A stretch of 60,117 nt of DNA from Candidatus Gastranaerophilales bacterium (GTDB taxonomy: Bacteria > Cyanobacteriota > Vampirovibrionia > Gastranaerophilales > Gastranaerophilaceae), in NCBI GenBank assembly GCA_900552525.1, contig UNSK01000007.1:1-60117 (forward strand), written 5' to 3'. Positions 1 through 8,540 of this stretch are shown piece after piece; within the stretch, counting starts at the first letter, position 1, and every line of letters begins with the position of its first letter. The translations under genes and the position numbers were made by a program. Below the pieces are notes generated by a model. That model saw only the letters and a program-made list of their open reading frames with translations. It had not been told where the DNA came from and ran no database searches.

Positions 1-42
1 ATAAGTATAACTATAATTATTTTGCAGGGTAACTTTCATATA

Positions 43-981
43 CTAGTAAAAACCGGTGAAAAAATTTATTGCCATGCCGGAAACAATACTTATCAAAAGA
101 AGTATAAAAATAATTCTTAAGGTATCTTTAAAATCATTATTTTTAAGCAGAACCAGAAGCCCCAGCCCTGAATTTGCAAGCAGACCGCTTATAACAGCCC
201 CAAATGAAATAGTTCCTTTTATAAGCATCATTGTTAATCCGATTGATATAGCACAATTAGGAATAAGTCCTACTAACGCAGCTGCAGCAGGCTGTATAAA
301 TTTTCCGCCGTTTATTAATCGCGTTATTTCAACATTAGAAAGGCAATAGTTTAAAATTAAGGTTATAACTAATATAACCCCCCAAATATTTATTGTATGC
401 AAAATCGGGTGTATAATGAGCTCGCGCTTGCTTCCGTGTTCAATATCATGATGACAGCAGCCGACTTCTGTTTGATTTACAGCACTATCTGCAACAGTTT
501 GAATTCTGTTACCCAAAACAAAGTCTATAAAATATCCCATCAAAACTGCAATAAACAGCTTTATCCAGACAATTGGGATTATCATATATGCTTTGGAAGG
601 CGTTGCAAGCAATATCGGTATAGTTTCATCAGAAGTCGAAAGATAAACCGCAATGAGCGTTCCGATTGAAATAATACGCTTTACATAGAGGCTGCTTGCG
701 ATTACCGAAAACCCGCACTGTGGAAATATCGCAGCTAAAGCCCCGACAAGAACAGCACCTCTGCCGGTCTTCTTTAGGGCCGAGTTAATTTTATCCGCAT
801 AATAAAATTCCAAAATCTCTATCAACAGAAAAACAAAAAACAAAAAAGGTATTAAATGTATACTGTCGCATATTGCATCAAGAGCCCAGTCTGCAAGCGG
901 AAGCTTTTCAATGAAATTATCCACCGGTGCAAATATAAATTCATTCAGGCTATTTATTTTTGTTAAGATCTGTATTAACAT
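43..981 (-). CDS. Multi-TM heavy-metal/arsenite-type permease (ArsP_2-like)
   Basis: Integral membrane protein of about 312 residues with 8-10 hydrophobic segments in two similar halves. Each half has a short polar turn in a hydrophobic stretch (FPQCGFSV in the first, IPNCAISI in the second), the internal pseudo-repeat of the putative metal-exporter permeases once called YqeX/ArsP_2. A central cytoplasmic loop carries CCHHDIEHG, a likely metal-binding patch. By family it probably exports a heavy metal, arsenite or manganese; the substrate cannot be read from the sequence. An in-frame TTG at 996 would add five residues, but I chose the ATG at 981; neither start has a clear Shine-Dalgarno. It is divergent from the ferredoxin-nitroreductase gene. 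No ArsR-type regulator lies within the window. Confidence 0.72.
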   Translation of the reverse strand: MLIQILTKINSLNEFIFAPVDNFIEKLPLADWALDAICDSIHLIPFLFFVFLLIEILEFYYADKINSALKKTGRGAVLVGALAAIFPQCGFSVIASSLYVKRIISIGTLIAVYLSTSDETIPILLATPSKAYMIIPIVWIKLFIAVLMGYFIDFVLGNRIQTVADSAVNQTEVGCCHHDIEHGSKRELIIHPILHTINIWGVILVITLILNYCLSNVEITRLINGGKFIQPAAAALVGLIPNCAISIGLTMMLIKGTISFGAVISGLLANSGLGLLVLLKNNDFKDTLRIIFILLLISIVSGMAINFFTGFY

Positions 982-1033
982 AATGTAATTAAACAACTAA
1001 TTTATTTCTCAGTCAATCAGGGAGAATTAATTT

Positions 1034-1900
1034 ATGAATACTATCAATATTGATAAAGAAAAATGTATACACTGCGGTCTTTGCATAAGTGACTGCGTTT
1101 CGAAATGTATAAGTTTTGACGATGAAAAATTTCCAAAGATGGACGATGAAAGCCGCTGCCTTCAATGCCAGCACTGTCTTGCAATCTGCCCGACCGGAGC
1201 ACTTTCGTTTAACGGCAGGAATCCTGAAAACAGCGAGTCTGTAAACTATGACGACCTTTTAACACTTATTAAATCAAGAAGAAGTGTAAGACAATATAAA
1301 GACGAAGAAATTCCGGAAGATACAATGAATAAGCTGAAAGAAATGCTTCCATATATTCCGACAGGATGTAACTCACACGCTCTTCATTTTTCTATTGTTG
1401 AAAAAAAATCAGCAATGGACGAACTTCGCAAAAAAGTTAATGATAAAGTTATAAAAATTTTAACAAGTCAGGCGTTTTCTCCGCTTGTTAACAAATTTGA
1501 ACGTTACAAAAACGCTTTTTTGGCAGGCGAAGATGTAATTTTTCGCGGAGCACCTCATATGGTTGTAGTTTCCAGTCCGATTAATGCTCCTTGTGCCTCT
1601 GTCGACCCGATTATTGCACTAAGTTATATAGAGCTTTATGCTCAGCATCTCGGAGTTGGAACCTGCTGGTGCGGATATGCAGAACTTTGTATTAAACTGA
1701 TGCCGGAAATCTGCGAAATGCTTGAAATCCCTGCCGGCTATACACCTGTTTATGTAATGCTTCTTGGAATTCCTAAGGTCGAATACAAAAGAACAATACA
1801 GCCGGAACCTTACGAAATTTCTTCTATAAAAGAGTTTCACAAAAAAGACTCCTGTTTCTTTTGTAAAGCAAAAAGATTAATAACAAATTTTTTAAGGTAA
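1034..1900 (+). CDS. Ferredoxin-nitroreductase fusion flavoprotein
   Basis: A 288-residue fusion. Residues 1-60 form a bacterial 2[4Fe-4S] ferredoxin with two CxxCxxCxxxC clusters (C11, C14, C17, C21 and C42, C45, C48, C52). Residues of about 75-255 form a nitroreductase-family FMN domain beginning at the RRSVRQY motif, whose arginines normally bind the FMN phosphate. A short C-terminal tail has a CFFC pair. Such fusions are common in anaerobes and probably pass ferredoxin electrons through FMN to an unknown acceptor. The start is set by a strong AGGGAGA Shine-Dalgarno 8 nt upstream. The C-terminal CFFC is not part of either domain and may bind another metal. The substrate is unknown. Confidence 0.85.
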   Translation: MNTINIDKEKCIHCGLCISDCVSKCISFDDEKFPKMDDESRCLQCQHCLAICPTGALSFNGRNPENSESVNYDDLLTLIKSRRSVRQYKDEEIPEDTMNKLKEMLPYIPTGCNSHALHFSIVEKKSAMDELRKKVNDKVIKILTSQAFSPLVNKFERYKNAFLAGEDVIFRGAPHMVVVSSPINAPCASVDPIIALSYIELYAQHLGVGTCWCGYAELCIKLMPEICEMLEIPAGYTPVYVMLLGIPKVEYKRTIQPEPYEISSIKEFHKKDSCFFCKAKRLITNFLR

Positions 1901-1907
1901 AAAGTTA

Positions 1908-2117
1908 TTATTCAATAAATTCGCCATTTAAGACTCTTAGTCTTATAAGAATTTTATCAATATTATTTTCTATATCTTGGATTATTGGAGAGATTTCATA
2001 AATCCCATCACTGTACTCATATGCCTTACAATATCTATTAAGCATCATTGCCTTTTTATAAGTAGTTTCTGCCATCATAATAATCTTTTCAAGATTTATA
2101 TCATTCTCTTTATTCAT
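1908..2117 (-). CDS. Small helical hypothetical protein next to XRE regulator
   Basis: A 69-residue, mostly helical and moderately acidic protein with no motif I recognise. The start is supported by a GGAG Shine-Dalgarno 7-8 nt upstream. It is divergent from the XRE regulator, with an 18-bp perfect palindrome between the two starts, so the pair probably shares a control region. Divergent small-gene/XRE pairs occur in toxin-antitoxin and phage-type switches, but nothing in the protein itself shows toxicity. It ends 8 nt from the stop of the convergent nitroreductase gene. It could be a spurious frame; the Shine-Dalgarno and palindrome argue for a real gene. Confidence 0.55.
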   Translation of the reverse strand: MNKENDINLEKIIMMAETTYKKAMMLNRYCKAYEYSDGIYEISPIIQDIENNIDKILIRLRVLNGEFIE

Positions 2118-2130
2118 TTATTACTCCGAG

Positions 2131-2148
2131 CATTACACATGTGTAATG
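2131..2148. promoter_or_regulatory. 18-bp perfect palindrome, candidate XRE operator
   Basis: CATTACACATGTGTAATG equals its own reverse complement. It sits between the divergent small gene and the XRE gene. A weaker related half-match, ATTACATATATGCAA, follows at 2173-2187. The position suggests autoregulation by the XRE protein; binding is inference. Confidence 0.55.
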
Positions 2149-2181
2149 GATTATTCTTATACTACACGTAACATTACATAT

Positions 2182-2433
2182 ATGCAACAGAAAACTTATG
2201 ACAATTCTATTAAGTTTGGAAAACGTGTAAAAGAGCTTAGACTTAAAAGCTGTAAATCGTTGAATAATTTTGTCATGACAAGAGGCGGCTTATCAACTGC
2301 AACCTGGAGCAGAATCGAAAACGGTGTAAACGACATCAAATTATCAACCATTATCAAAGTTGCTGCCCTTTTAAATATTTCTGTTGGACAATTAATGAAA
2401 GACATAGATTTTGATTATTCCATTGATGAATAA
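2182..2433 (+). CDS. XRE-family HTH transcriptional regulator
   Basis: A small DNA-binding protein of 83 residues consisting essentially of one Cro/C1-type helix-turn-helix. The recognisable elements are FGKRVKELRLK (helix 1), LSTATWSRIENG (recognition-helix region) and IIKVAALLNISVGQL (helices 4-5). There is no effector domain. An in-frame ATG at 2146 would add 12 residues, but that start lies inside the 18-bp palindrome and lacks a Shine-Dalgarno, so I prefer 2182; either is possible. Its last 19 nt overlap the end of the convergent lipoprotein gene. Probable role: repressor of itself and of the divergent 69-residue gene. Confidence 0.75.
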   Translation: MQQKTYDNSIKFGKRVKELRLKSCKSLNNFVMTRGGLSTATWSRIENGVNDIKLSTIIKVAALLNISVGQLMKDIDFDYSIDE

Positions 2434-3437
2434 AACTGTTTATTCATCTTATCGATTGTTTTTCTGTAATCTTTATCAACCTGTATTGCGCGTGCTCCGG
2501 CAATCGCATCAAGAAAAACTTTGTTATCAATCTTTTTGGAAGTTTCAATCCTTGCAGGTACAACAAGTCCTGTATTTAGAAAATATTCGCTGCTTTTCGG
2601 CGAAGATAGATAGTTAACAAACTTTTGCGCCTGCTCTTTATGCTTAGAATCAGCAGAAATAGCCCAGCCCGAAGCATCGAGCGGAACAATTCCGGGAAAA
2701 GTTATCACATCCCAGTCGAAATCTGCCTTTTCACTAATTTTTGGATACATCCACCTGCCGGATAAATAAAGTCCAATTTTTCCATCTAAAAACATCTGAG
2801 CCTGAGTTAAGCTTCCAATATCCGCCGGAGTTGGAGCAAAACGGCCCTCAAGATTTGTATAAAACTGCAAAGATTTATCAGGATTATAAATATCTTCACC
2901 CATTGTCATTACATAAGGAAACATATAATAAACATTACGCTCATAACTCACACCATACTCCGGTGCGGATTTCAAAACCTGCATGAACTCATCTAAATTT
3001 ACAGGAGTTGTACTGATTAAATCACGGTTCCTATAAAATACAAGCGTAGAAACATCTCTCGGTATTGCAAGGAGTCTGCCATTGTAACTCAATGCTCTTA
3101 AGCTCTCCGGATAATAGCTGTTTTTCGCTGCAAAATTTGATAAATCTTCAAGTCTGGATGCGTATACAGGCAGGTACAAATTATTAATAAATATTACATC
3201 AGGCGCCTGAGATGAAGCAAATAACAGGTGAATTTTCTGAAAATAATTCTGCGGAATGTGAAGAAAATTTACTTTTATATCAGGATTTTCATGCTCGAAA
3301 TCCGAAATTATTTTATTAATAATCCGTACTTCTGTAACAGACCCCCACGAAGAAAATGTTATTTCTTCCTTTGTATTCTTTTCACAGGCGCATAAAATAA
3401 ATGGAATTAAAAGCAGGATTAGCAGTTTTTTTAGCAT
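2415..3437 (-). CDS. Extracellular solute-binding lipoprotein (SBP family 1, orphan)
   Basis: A 340-residue lipoprotein. The hydrophobic signal peptide ends in the lipobox LCAC at about residues 15-18, so it is likely anchored in a membrane through the second cysteine. The rest reads as a family 1 (sugar/oligosaccharide) substrate-binding protein: ITFSSWG at the start of the mature chain, APDVIFINN in the ligand-cleft hinge and SGRWMYP later. It is somewhat short for the family. No permease or ATPase gene is nearby. Its start overlaps the end of the 844-residue membrane-protein gene by 7 nt, so the two are translationally coupled. That context, downstream of chemosensory genes, suggests a periplasmic ligand receptor rather than part of an importer. 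The sensing role is inference. Confidence 0.78.
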   Translation of the reverse strand: MLKKLLILLLIPFILCACEKNTKEEITFSSWGSVTEVRIINKIISDFEHENPDIKVNFLHIPQNYFQKIHLLFASSQAPDVIFINNLYLPVYASRLEDLSNFAAKNSYYPESLRALSYNGRLLAIPRDVSTLVFYRNRDLISTTPVNLDEFMQVLKSAPEYGVSYERNVYYMFPYVMTMGEDIYNPDKSLQFYTNLEGRFAPTPADIGSLTQAQMFLDGKIGLYLSGRWMYPKISEKADFDWDVITFPGIVPLDASGWAISADSKHKEQAQKFVNYLSSPKSSEYFLNTGLVVPARIETSKKIDNKVFLDAIAGARAIQVDKDYRKTIDKMNKQFYSSME

Positions 3438-5965
3438 AAATCCATTACAAACTCCATATCATCCTTTTTAACATTCATAATAAACTTATGTATGCCTATT
3501 CTTACAATATAGCGCAGAGTGCCATCGTCCAGCTTTTCACTAACTCTTGACTGGAGTTTTTCAACATTGAGTTTCTCATAATGTTTAATCTTAAATACTC
3601 TATCGCCTACAAACCCGATAATACAGTATCCCTGCTCATTTTTAGCAAGATAGCAGCCCATTTTATCTGTAAAATAAGATACGTTCAATATTGAGAACCT
3701 TTCGCCGTCAAGTATACAAAATTCAGGTGCATTAATCGGCTTTTCTTTCTTAATTTCCGGTTTCTCTGCGGGTTTTACTTCAGGTTTTGGAGCAGCCTCT
3801 TTTGATTTCTTTTTCTCTTCCATATCTTTTATCATTTCAAGAAGTTTGGCTGCATCTGAAGGTTCTTCAAGAACAGCATCATCTTCAGATATTCCTTCTA
3901 AGTCTTTATCCAAATCAACGTAATTATTATTATCATACAATGCTTCAAAATCATCATTGTCGTTTTCTTCTGCAAGCGGTATTTCCTCTTCCTGATTAAT
4001 TATCTCAAAATTATCTCCGAGCTGATTAAACTCTTCCTGCATATCAGACACAGAAGGTGCATTACTGTCATCAAAATCATTAAGCACTTCAAATTCACGT
4101 GTCCCGTCATCAAACGGCTTAAATGTTACGTTAGTTATATTCCTCAACAGAGCCTCTTCATCAACTTCTTCCGGTTCGGGTTCTGGTGTTTCATATTTTT
4201 CAGGATTTTTTAGCACATCTGTCAAATCAGGCAGCTCGCCTGAAATAGACATTTTCTGAACCTCATAGCTTGTGTCTACAAGCTCAATTTCATCAGAAGG
4301 TCTTGCTTTATAGGCTTCATCATTATCAATTTCTTTTGACAAATCCGGCAGTGCATCATTTAATTTTAATGTACTTACATCATACCCTTCACTGAAATAG
4401 ACAACCTGAGGTTTAACCTCTGATTCAATCCTGCGTCCTCCTTGTTTTTTCAATGCTTCAGAAAGATCAGGAAGCATATCTTTTACATTCAGCGTTAAAA
4501 GTTCAGAAGTTTTATGAGGTTTGGATTTTTGTTTTGCAATCTCATCCTGCATTTCTCTCATTCTGTCAGGGTCTGTACGCAAATCAGTAATAAAACTATT
4601 ATCAATCTCTACATTAATCAATTTATTAAGAGCATCAACATCATCTTTTGTAAAAGATACATTTTGCTGTACAGCATATACAGTTACAAATTTCTCCAGA
4701 AGTTCAAGCGGCGACGGTTTTTTATCTTTTTCTGACGATTCAAGGAATTCTGATGCATTCCTCATTGCATCATCGCTAATCTCAGAATTAATAAGTGTTT
4801 CTATTCTTTCTACATCATCTTTGGAAAATTCCAAATTTTTATCGTTAATGCATTTGTCATAAAGTTCTTCATTAAAGCTTTCTTTTTCATCTTCCTCTTC
4901 CGATGCTTCATCATCAAAATTGTAAGCACTTAAAAACTCTTCCAGAGCAGTATTTTCCTCTTCCTCATTTTCCGGTTCCGCAGCCTGTTCTACAACTTTA
5001 TTCTGTTCCTGAAGCAATTCATCCAAATCAACAACAGTAGTTTCTACTTCCGGTTCCATTTCAGGTTCATCTTTCACTGCAGAAGCTGCTTGAGGAGGAG
5101 GGGTTACAGGCATCTTAACCGGATTTGAATATTTTCGGTCTAAATTCTTTATTGCAGTATTAATCTTTTCAGGCTTTTTCTTCTTTTCTGTTTTCGGTTC
5201 ATCAGACAAATCAAGTTTTGTTTGCTCACCTGTAATATCGGCAATTTTATCTTTCGCTTTTAGGAAAAGATATACAGAAGCAACTATTACAAGTGCAATA
5301 CCGAGAAGCCAGTTCATAACCTCTTTTGTCCTGTCAGTTTTTTCCTCTTCCTGATTTATCTCTACAGGCTTTTCGACAGCAGGGGCTGCCGGTTTTGACG
5401 GCTGGAATTGTTTAACGCTTTTGTTAATATCTACAGCAGAAGTTTGGTCAACACCGCTTCCGGAATGTATTGTATTCACCGGTTCTCTGCGTACTGGCTC
5501 CGGTTTCGGCTCGGGTGTTTTTACCGGCGGAGCAGGTTCAGTTACTAAAGCAGTTTCAAGCTGACCCTGTGAATCAGCTGGTAAATATAAAGAAGTTTTT
5601 GTAAACAGAGGTATATTTTCAGTTAATTTTACAGTAATTCGTGTTCCGCCGGTTTTAGATTTCGTATAAGGAAGAGTCTTAATATCAACACTTTCGACAT
5701 TATCGCCAAGTTCATAGTCTGAATTTACCTGACTGTCAGTTTCCGGCAGGGTTACAACATACGTAACGGCATCTTTTTTTATAATATTTATATTATTGTC
5801 ATATCTCTGTTTTGTAAGCAGTGTCATTTTGACAGACTTATCCGAGCCTTCATCAAATTTAAGCGACATAAGGCTGTTTTTATAATTCTCTGCGCCAAAA
5901 GCTCCAACTACCGTAATCACTGAAGCCAGAACTAAAGCCACCGTTCTCTTCTTATACTGCTTCAT
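3431..5965 (-). CDS. Large single-pass membrane protein, FimV-like layout, acidic cytoplasmic region
   Basis: 844 residues, with no family I can name securely. An N-terminal signal peptide (about 1-24) leads into a periplasmic domain rich in beta strands (about 25-140), then a Pro-rich linker (145-200). One membrane helix follows at about 217-236, then a very acidic cytoplasmic region of 600 residues. Two copies of an F-(S/T)-KDDV-x4-LIN-x-EI motif lie at 380-396 and 438-454. Three LPDL(S/T) repeats lie near 498, 539 and 578. A compact C-terminal domain occupies about 746-844. The layout (periplasmic head, one TM, long acidic tail with repeats) resembles the polar hub protein FimV, though no LysM or TPR is evident. 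It lies 49 bp downstream of the CheW gene and overlaps the SBP gene, so it is probably part of the chemosensory operon. Confidence 0.7.
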   Translation of the reverse strand: MKQYKKRTVALVLASVITVVGAFGAENYKNSLMSLKFDEGSDKSVKMTLLTKQRYDNNINIIKKDAVTYVVTLPETDSQVNSDYELGDNVESVDIKTLPYTKSKTGGTRITVKLTENIPLFTKTSLYLPADSQGQLETALVTEPAPPVKTPEPKPEPVRREPVNTIHSGSGVDQTSAVDINKSVKQFQPSKPAAPAVEKPVEINQEEEKTDRTKEVMNWLLGIALVIVASVYLFLKAKDKIADITGEQTKLDLSDEPKTEKKKKPEKINTAIKNLDRKYSNPVKMPVTPPPQAASAVKDEPEMEPEVETTVVDLDELLQEQNKVVEQAAEPENEEEENTALEEFLSAYNFDDEASEEEDEKESFNEELYDKCINDKNLEFSKDDVERIETLINSEISDDAMRNASEFLESSEKDKKPSPLELLEKFVTVYAVQQNVSFTKDDVDALNKLINVEIDNSFITDLRTDPDRMREMQDEIAKQKSKPHKTSELLTLNVKDMLPDLSEALKKQGGRRIESEVKPQVVYFSEGYDVSTLKLNDALPDLSKEIDNDEAYKARPSDEIELVDTSYEVQKMSISGELPDLTDVLKNPEKYETPEPEPEEVDEEALLRNITNVTFKPFDDGTREFEVLNDFDDSNAPSVSDMQEEFNQLGDNFEIINQEEEIPLAEENDNDDFEALYDNNNYVDLDKDLEGISEDDAVLEEPSDAAKLLEMIKDMEEKKKSKEAAPKPEVKPAEKPEIKKEKPINAPEFCILDGERFSILNVSYFTDKMGCYLAKNEQGYCIIGFVGDRVFKIKHYEKLNVEKLQSRVSEKLDDGTLRYIVRIGIHKFIMNVKKDDMEFVMDLC

Positions 5966-6014
5966 ATCTAGTATTCTATCATAATATACTAAAACTACCT
6001 ATACACCATTTAAA

Positions 6015-7013
6015 TTACATATCTGTAATTATAATTTTTTTGTCCGAAGTTATCCTGTCAACATTCAAAACCGTATATAATGTTTCATTGTAGATAAACT
6101 CGTTTGAAAAATAACTCTCGCTCTGTTCCCCGATATTATCTTCCTGAAACTCAAACAGCTCGTTAATCCTATCAATTAGCAGAGCCAGTTTAAGCTCATT
6201 GCATTTTACAATAATAACCGGATTTTTGTCTTTATTATAATTTGTATTTAAACTCAGAAATTTTTTCAAATTTAATACAGTAATATAATCGCCTCTAAGA
6301 TTCATAATTCCTTCAATAAAGTCAGGAGTACCCGGAACATGAGTTATTGAAGTATCTTTCAAAACTTCCTTTACATAGCTTAATTCTATGCAATAGGAAT
6401 CGTTATCAAGGTTAAAAGAGATGTACTTATTTTTTGCATGCAATTCTCCTGATGCAAGCTTCAAACTTGATTTGCTCGCAATATCAAGAGTGCGTTTGGT
6501 CATTATGCTTTTTGATTCATCATCCTGAGGAAACAGCGATAAAATATCTACTTCACGTCCTGCATCATGCTGTTTCAAAAGATTTTCTATGGCATAAATA
6601 TTTATAATAAATATTGTTTCCTGATTAAATTTATAAAGTGATTCAATCACCATTTTGTTGTCAACAAAAGGTATAGCATCAACCTGAGCAGCGTCAAAAG
6701 GAAGTATTCCCAGAACTTTATCAGTCACAATACCGAATATAACTTCGTCCGTCTTAATAATCAGAAGTTCATTGTGAATACTGTATGGCGGAACTTCAAT
6801 ATTCAAAAAGAAACGTATATCTATAACATTGATAACAAAATTGTTATACTTAAGAAGTCCAATAATATTATTAGGCAGTTTCTGCGGATAATCAAGAGCA
6901 GGCAGTTTCATAATTTCAAGTACATTATCCGAATTAACCGCGTACTTGTTTTCGCCTATTCTAAAATAAAGATGAGTATTTTTTTTCTGCTCTAAATAAT
7001 TATTGCTGCTCAT
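6015..7013 (-). CDS. Double-CheW-domain chemosensory coupling protein
   Basis: 332 residues with two CheW-like domains in tandem. The first starts near YFRIGENKYAV with its hydrophobic core continuing to YAIENLL. The second starts at KYISFNLDNDSYCIEL and contains the typical PDFIEGIMNLRGDYITVLNL core. CheW proteins link receptors (MCPs) to CheA kinase in cytoplasmic arrays; doubled forms can change array geometry. I chose the ATG at 7013 rather than the further upstream start, because it gives a 14-nt overlap with the GGDEF gene and places an AGGG 11 nt upstream. It lies between the diguanylate cyclase and the large membrane-protein genes on the same strand. No phosphorylation site is expected. 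Confidence 0.88.
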   Translation of the reverse strand: MSSNNYLEQKKNTHLYFRIGENKYAVNSDNVLEIMKLPALDYPQKLPNNIIGLLKYNNFVINVIDIRFFLNIEVPPYSIHNELLIIKTDEVIFGIVTDKVLGILPFDAAQVDAIPFVDNKMVIESLYKFNQETIFIINIYAIENLLKQHDAGREVDILSLFPQDDESKSIMTKRTLDIASKSSLKLASGELHAKNKYISFNLDNDSYCIELSYVKEVLKDTSITHVPGTPDFIEGIMNLRGDYITVLNLKKFLSLNTNYNKDKNPVIIVKCNELKLALLIDRINELFEFQEDNIGEQSESYFSNEFIYNETLYTVLNVDRITSDKKIIITDM

Positions 7014-8454
7014 GTAATACAACCCTGTTTCTTCCGCTTTCTTTTGCCTGATATAATGCTTCATCAGCAGATTTCAGGATTTCAGCAGGAGAGTTAAATT
7101 CCTGATAATTCATCGTAAGTCCCATGCTTACAGTAACTTTAGCCTTAACACCATTATATTCAAAGTCGTACTCTTCAACCATTCTTCTAAGCCGCTGTAC
7201 AGGAATTATTGCCCCTTCGATATTGGTTTCCGGCATAATCATAACCATTTCTTCTCCGCCGTATCTATAGAGAAGATCCGTTTTTCTAAACGCTGATTTC
7301 ATCAAGTCTGCAACAGTTTTAAGCACATAATCTCCATACTGGTGGCCGTATGTATCATTAACCTTTTTGAAGAAGTCAATGTCAAGAATAGCAAGACTGA
7401 AATCAGAAGGGTGGCGTTTTGAACGATTATGCTCCTGTTCCAAACTGAGTTCAAACTGCCTTCTGTTATAAAGTCCGGTGAGGCCGTCAAGAACTGACAT
7501 GAACTCTTTTTCTGTATACTGATATTTCATTTTGAATATAGCAAGAAGTTCGCTAATCATAATATCGAAATACCTGAATGATGCATAATCCATATCCTGA
7601 CGGGTATAGAAACAGATGCCACCAATTAATTTTTTGTCAAAAACCAGCGGGATGATGATTTTAGAGGTCAGGTCAGTGAATTTATAATCAAGTTCCTTGC
7701 CCAGAAGCATTCTTACTACTTCGAACTTAGAATTCTGCATAGTTCTGTGCTCTTCCATCTTTCTGAAAAAGTCATACTGTATATCAGAAAGCAGACTTTT
7801 GGGAAGGTTTTTACCAAGCGTATCAAGGTATAAAATATTTTCTGCAAAGTCGTCAGGAGATGCAAAAAATACGCCTGCAACACTGTATTCAACAAAAGAG
7901 CTCACGAGGTTGAAAAGTTTTTCTACGAGCACTCTTTCATAATTCATAAAGTCGCTCAGATTACGAAACTCATTAGCAAAAACAGACTTAAGCAATAAGT
8001 CGTTCAAAATTACATTCAGCCTTGCCTGAGCAGAATCAGGAGAAGACTTTGAAGTCAAGGCAGCTTTATACTCATCACTTAAAGGATAACGCCTGAGCGT
8101 TGCCTTAATGTTTCTTACAAGCTCATTCATGTCTATTGATTTAGACAAAAATAGCTGTGCACCGGCTTTTTTACCCCAGAAACTGTCAATTTTTTTGTCA
8201 AGAACAGTAAGAAGAATTACCGGAATTTTCTTGATTTCATCAACATTTTTTATCATTCTGCAAAGCTGATAACCGTCAATTACAGGCATCATGATGTCAG
8301 ACACAACAATGTCCGGCACATATTCAAAAATCTTCTTGTAACCTTCACCGCCGTTTGTAGCAGTTTCTACCTCAAACCCGTTTGCTACAAGCCCATCTCT
8401 CAGAAACTTCAGCTGGGTATCACTATCTTCTACCAATAAAATCTTTGCAGCCAT
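7000..8454 (-). CDS. Response regulator diguanylate cyclase (REC-GAF-like-GGDEF)
   Basis: 484 residues. The REC domain occupies 1-120, with acidic pocket E9/D10, phospho-acceptor D53 (VSDIMMP) and the conserved lysine in LFLSKS at 105. A GAF-like middle region follows at about 150-305. The GGDEF domain spans about 320-482 and includes DGLTGLYNRR and DIDFFKKVND. The active-site signature is GGEEM at 399-403, where the usual Phe is Met. An RKTD I-site at 390-393, five residues before it, predicts product inhibition by c-di-GMP. The likely role is to make c-di-GMP when phosphorylated by the divergent CheA hybrid, as WspR or PleD do. It is the first gene of the minus-strand chemosensory operon; a TATACT box lies at 8485-8490. 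Confidence 0.92.
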   Translation of the reverse strand: MAAKILLVEDSDTQLKFLRDGLVANGFEVETATNGGEGYKKIFEYVPDIVVSDIMMPVIDGYQLCRMIKNVDEIKKIPVILLTVLDKKIDSFWGKKAGAQLFLSKSIDMNELVRNIKATLRRYPLSDEYKAALTSKSSPDSAQARLNVILNDLLLKSVFANEFRNLSDFMNYERVLVEKLFNLVSSFVEYSVAGVFFASPDDFAENILYLDTLGKNLPKSLLSDIQYDFFRKMEEHRTMQNSKFEVVRMLLGKELDYKFTDLTSKIIIPLVFDKKLIGGICFYTRQDMDYASFRYFDIMISELLAIFKMKYQYTEKEFMSVLDGLTGLYNRRQFELSLEQEHNRSKRHPSDFSLAILDIDFFKKVNDTYGHQYGDYVLKTVADLMKSAFRKTDLLYRYGGEEMVMIMPETNIEGAIIPVQRLRRMVEEYDFEYNGVKAKVTVSMGLTMNYQEFNSPAEILKSADEALYQAKESGRNRVVLHEQQ

Positions 8455-8540
8455 ATATTCATATATTCCAATTTTGTCTATTTTAGTATAAAATAATTAT
8501 ATAATAAATTGCCCAAAAAAACTATAGGAGAGAAGAAGTC
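8455..8540. promoter_or_regulatory. Divergent promoter region of the chemosensory cluster
   Basis: AT-rich 86-bp gap between the GGDEF and MCP genes. A TATAAT at 8500-8505 points toward the MCP gene and a TATACT at 8485-8490 (minus) points toward the GGDEF gene. An AGGAG at 8526-8530 serves the MCP start. Clear -35 boxes are not evident. Confidence 0.5.

Noticed and set aside
6014..6029. Near-palindrome ATTACATATCTGTAAT, similar to the XRE palindrome at 2131
   Set aside because: It covers the stop codon and last codons of the CheW gene; this is coding sequence and the match is limited to AT-rich arms.
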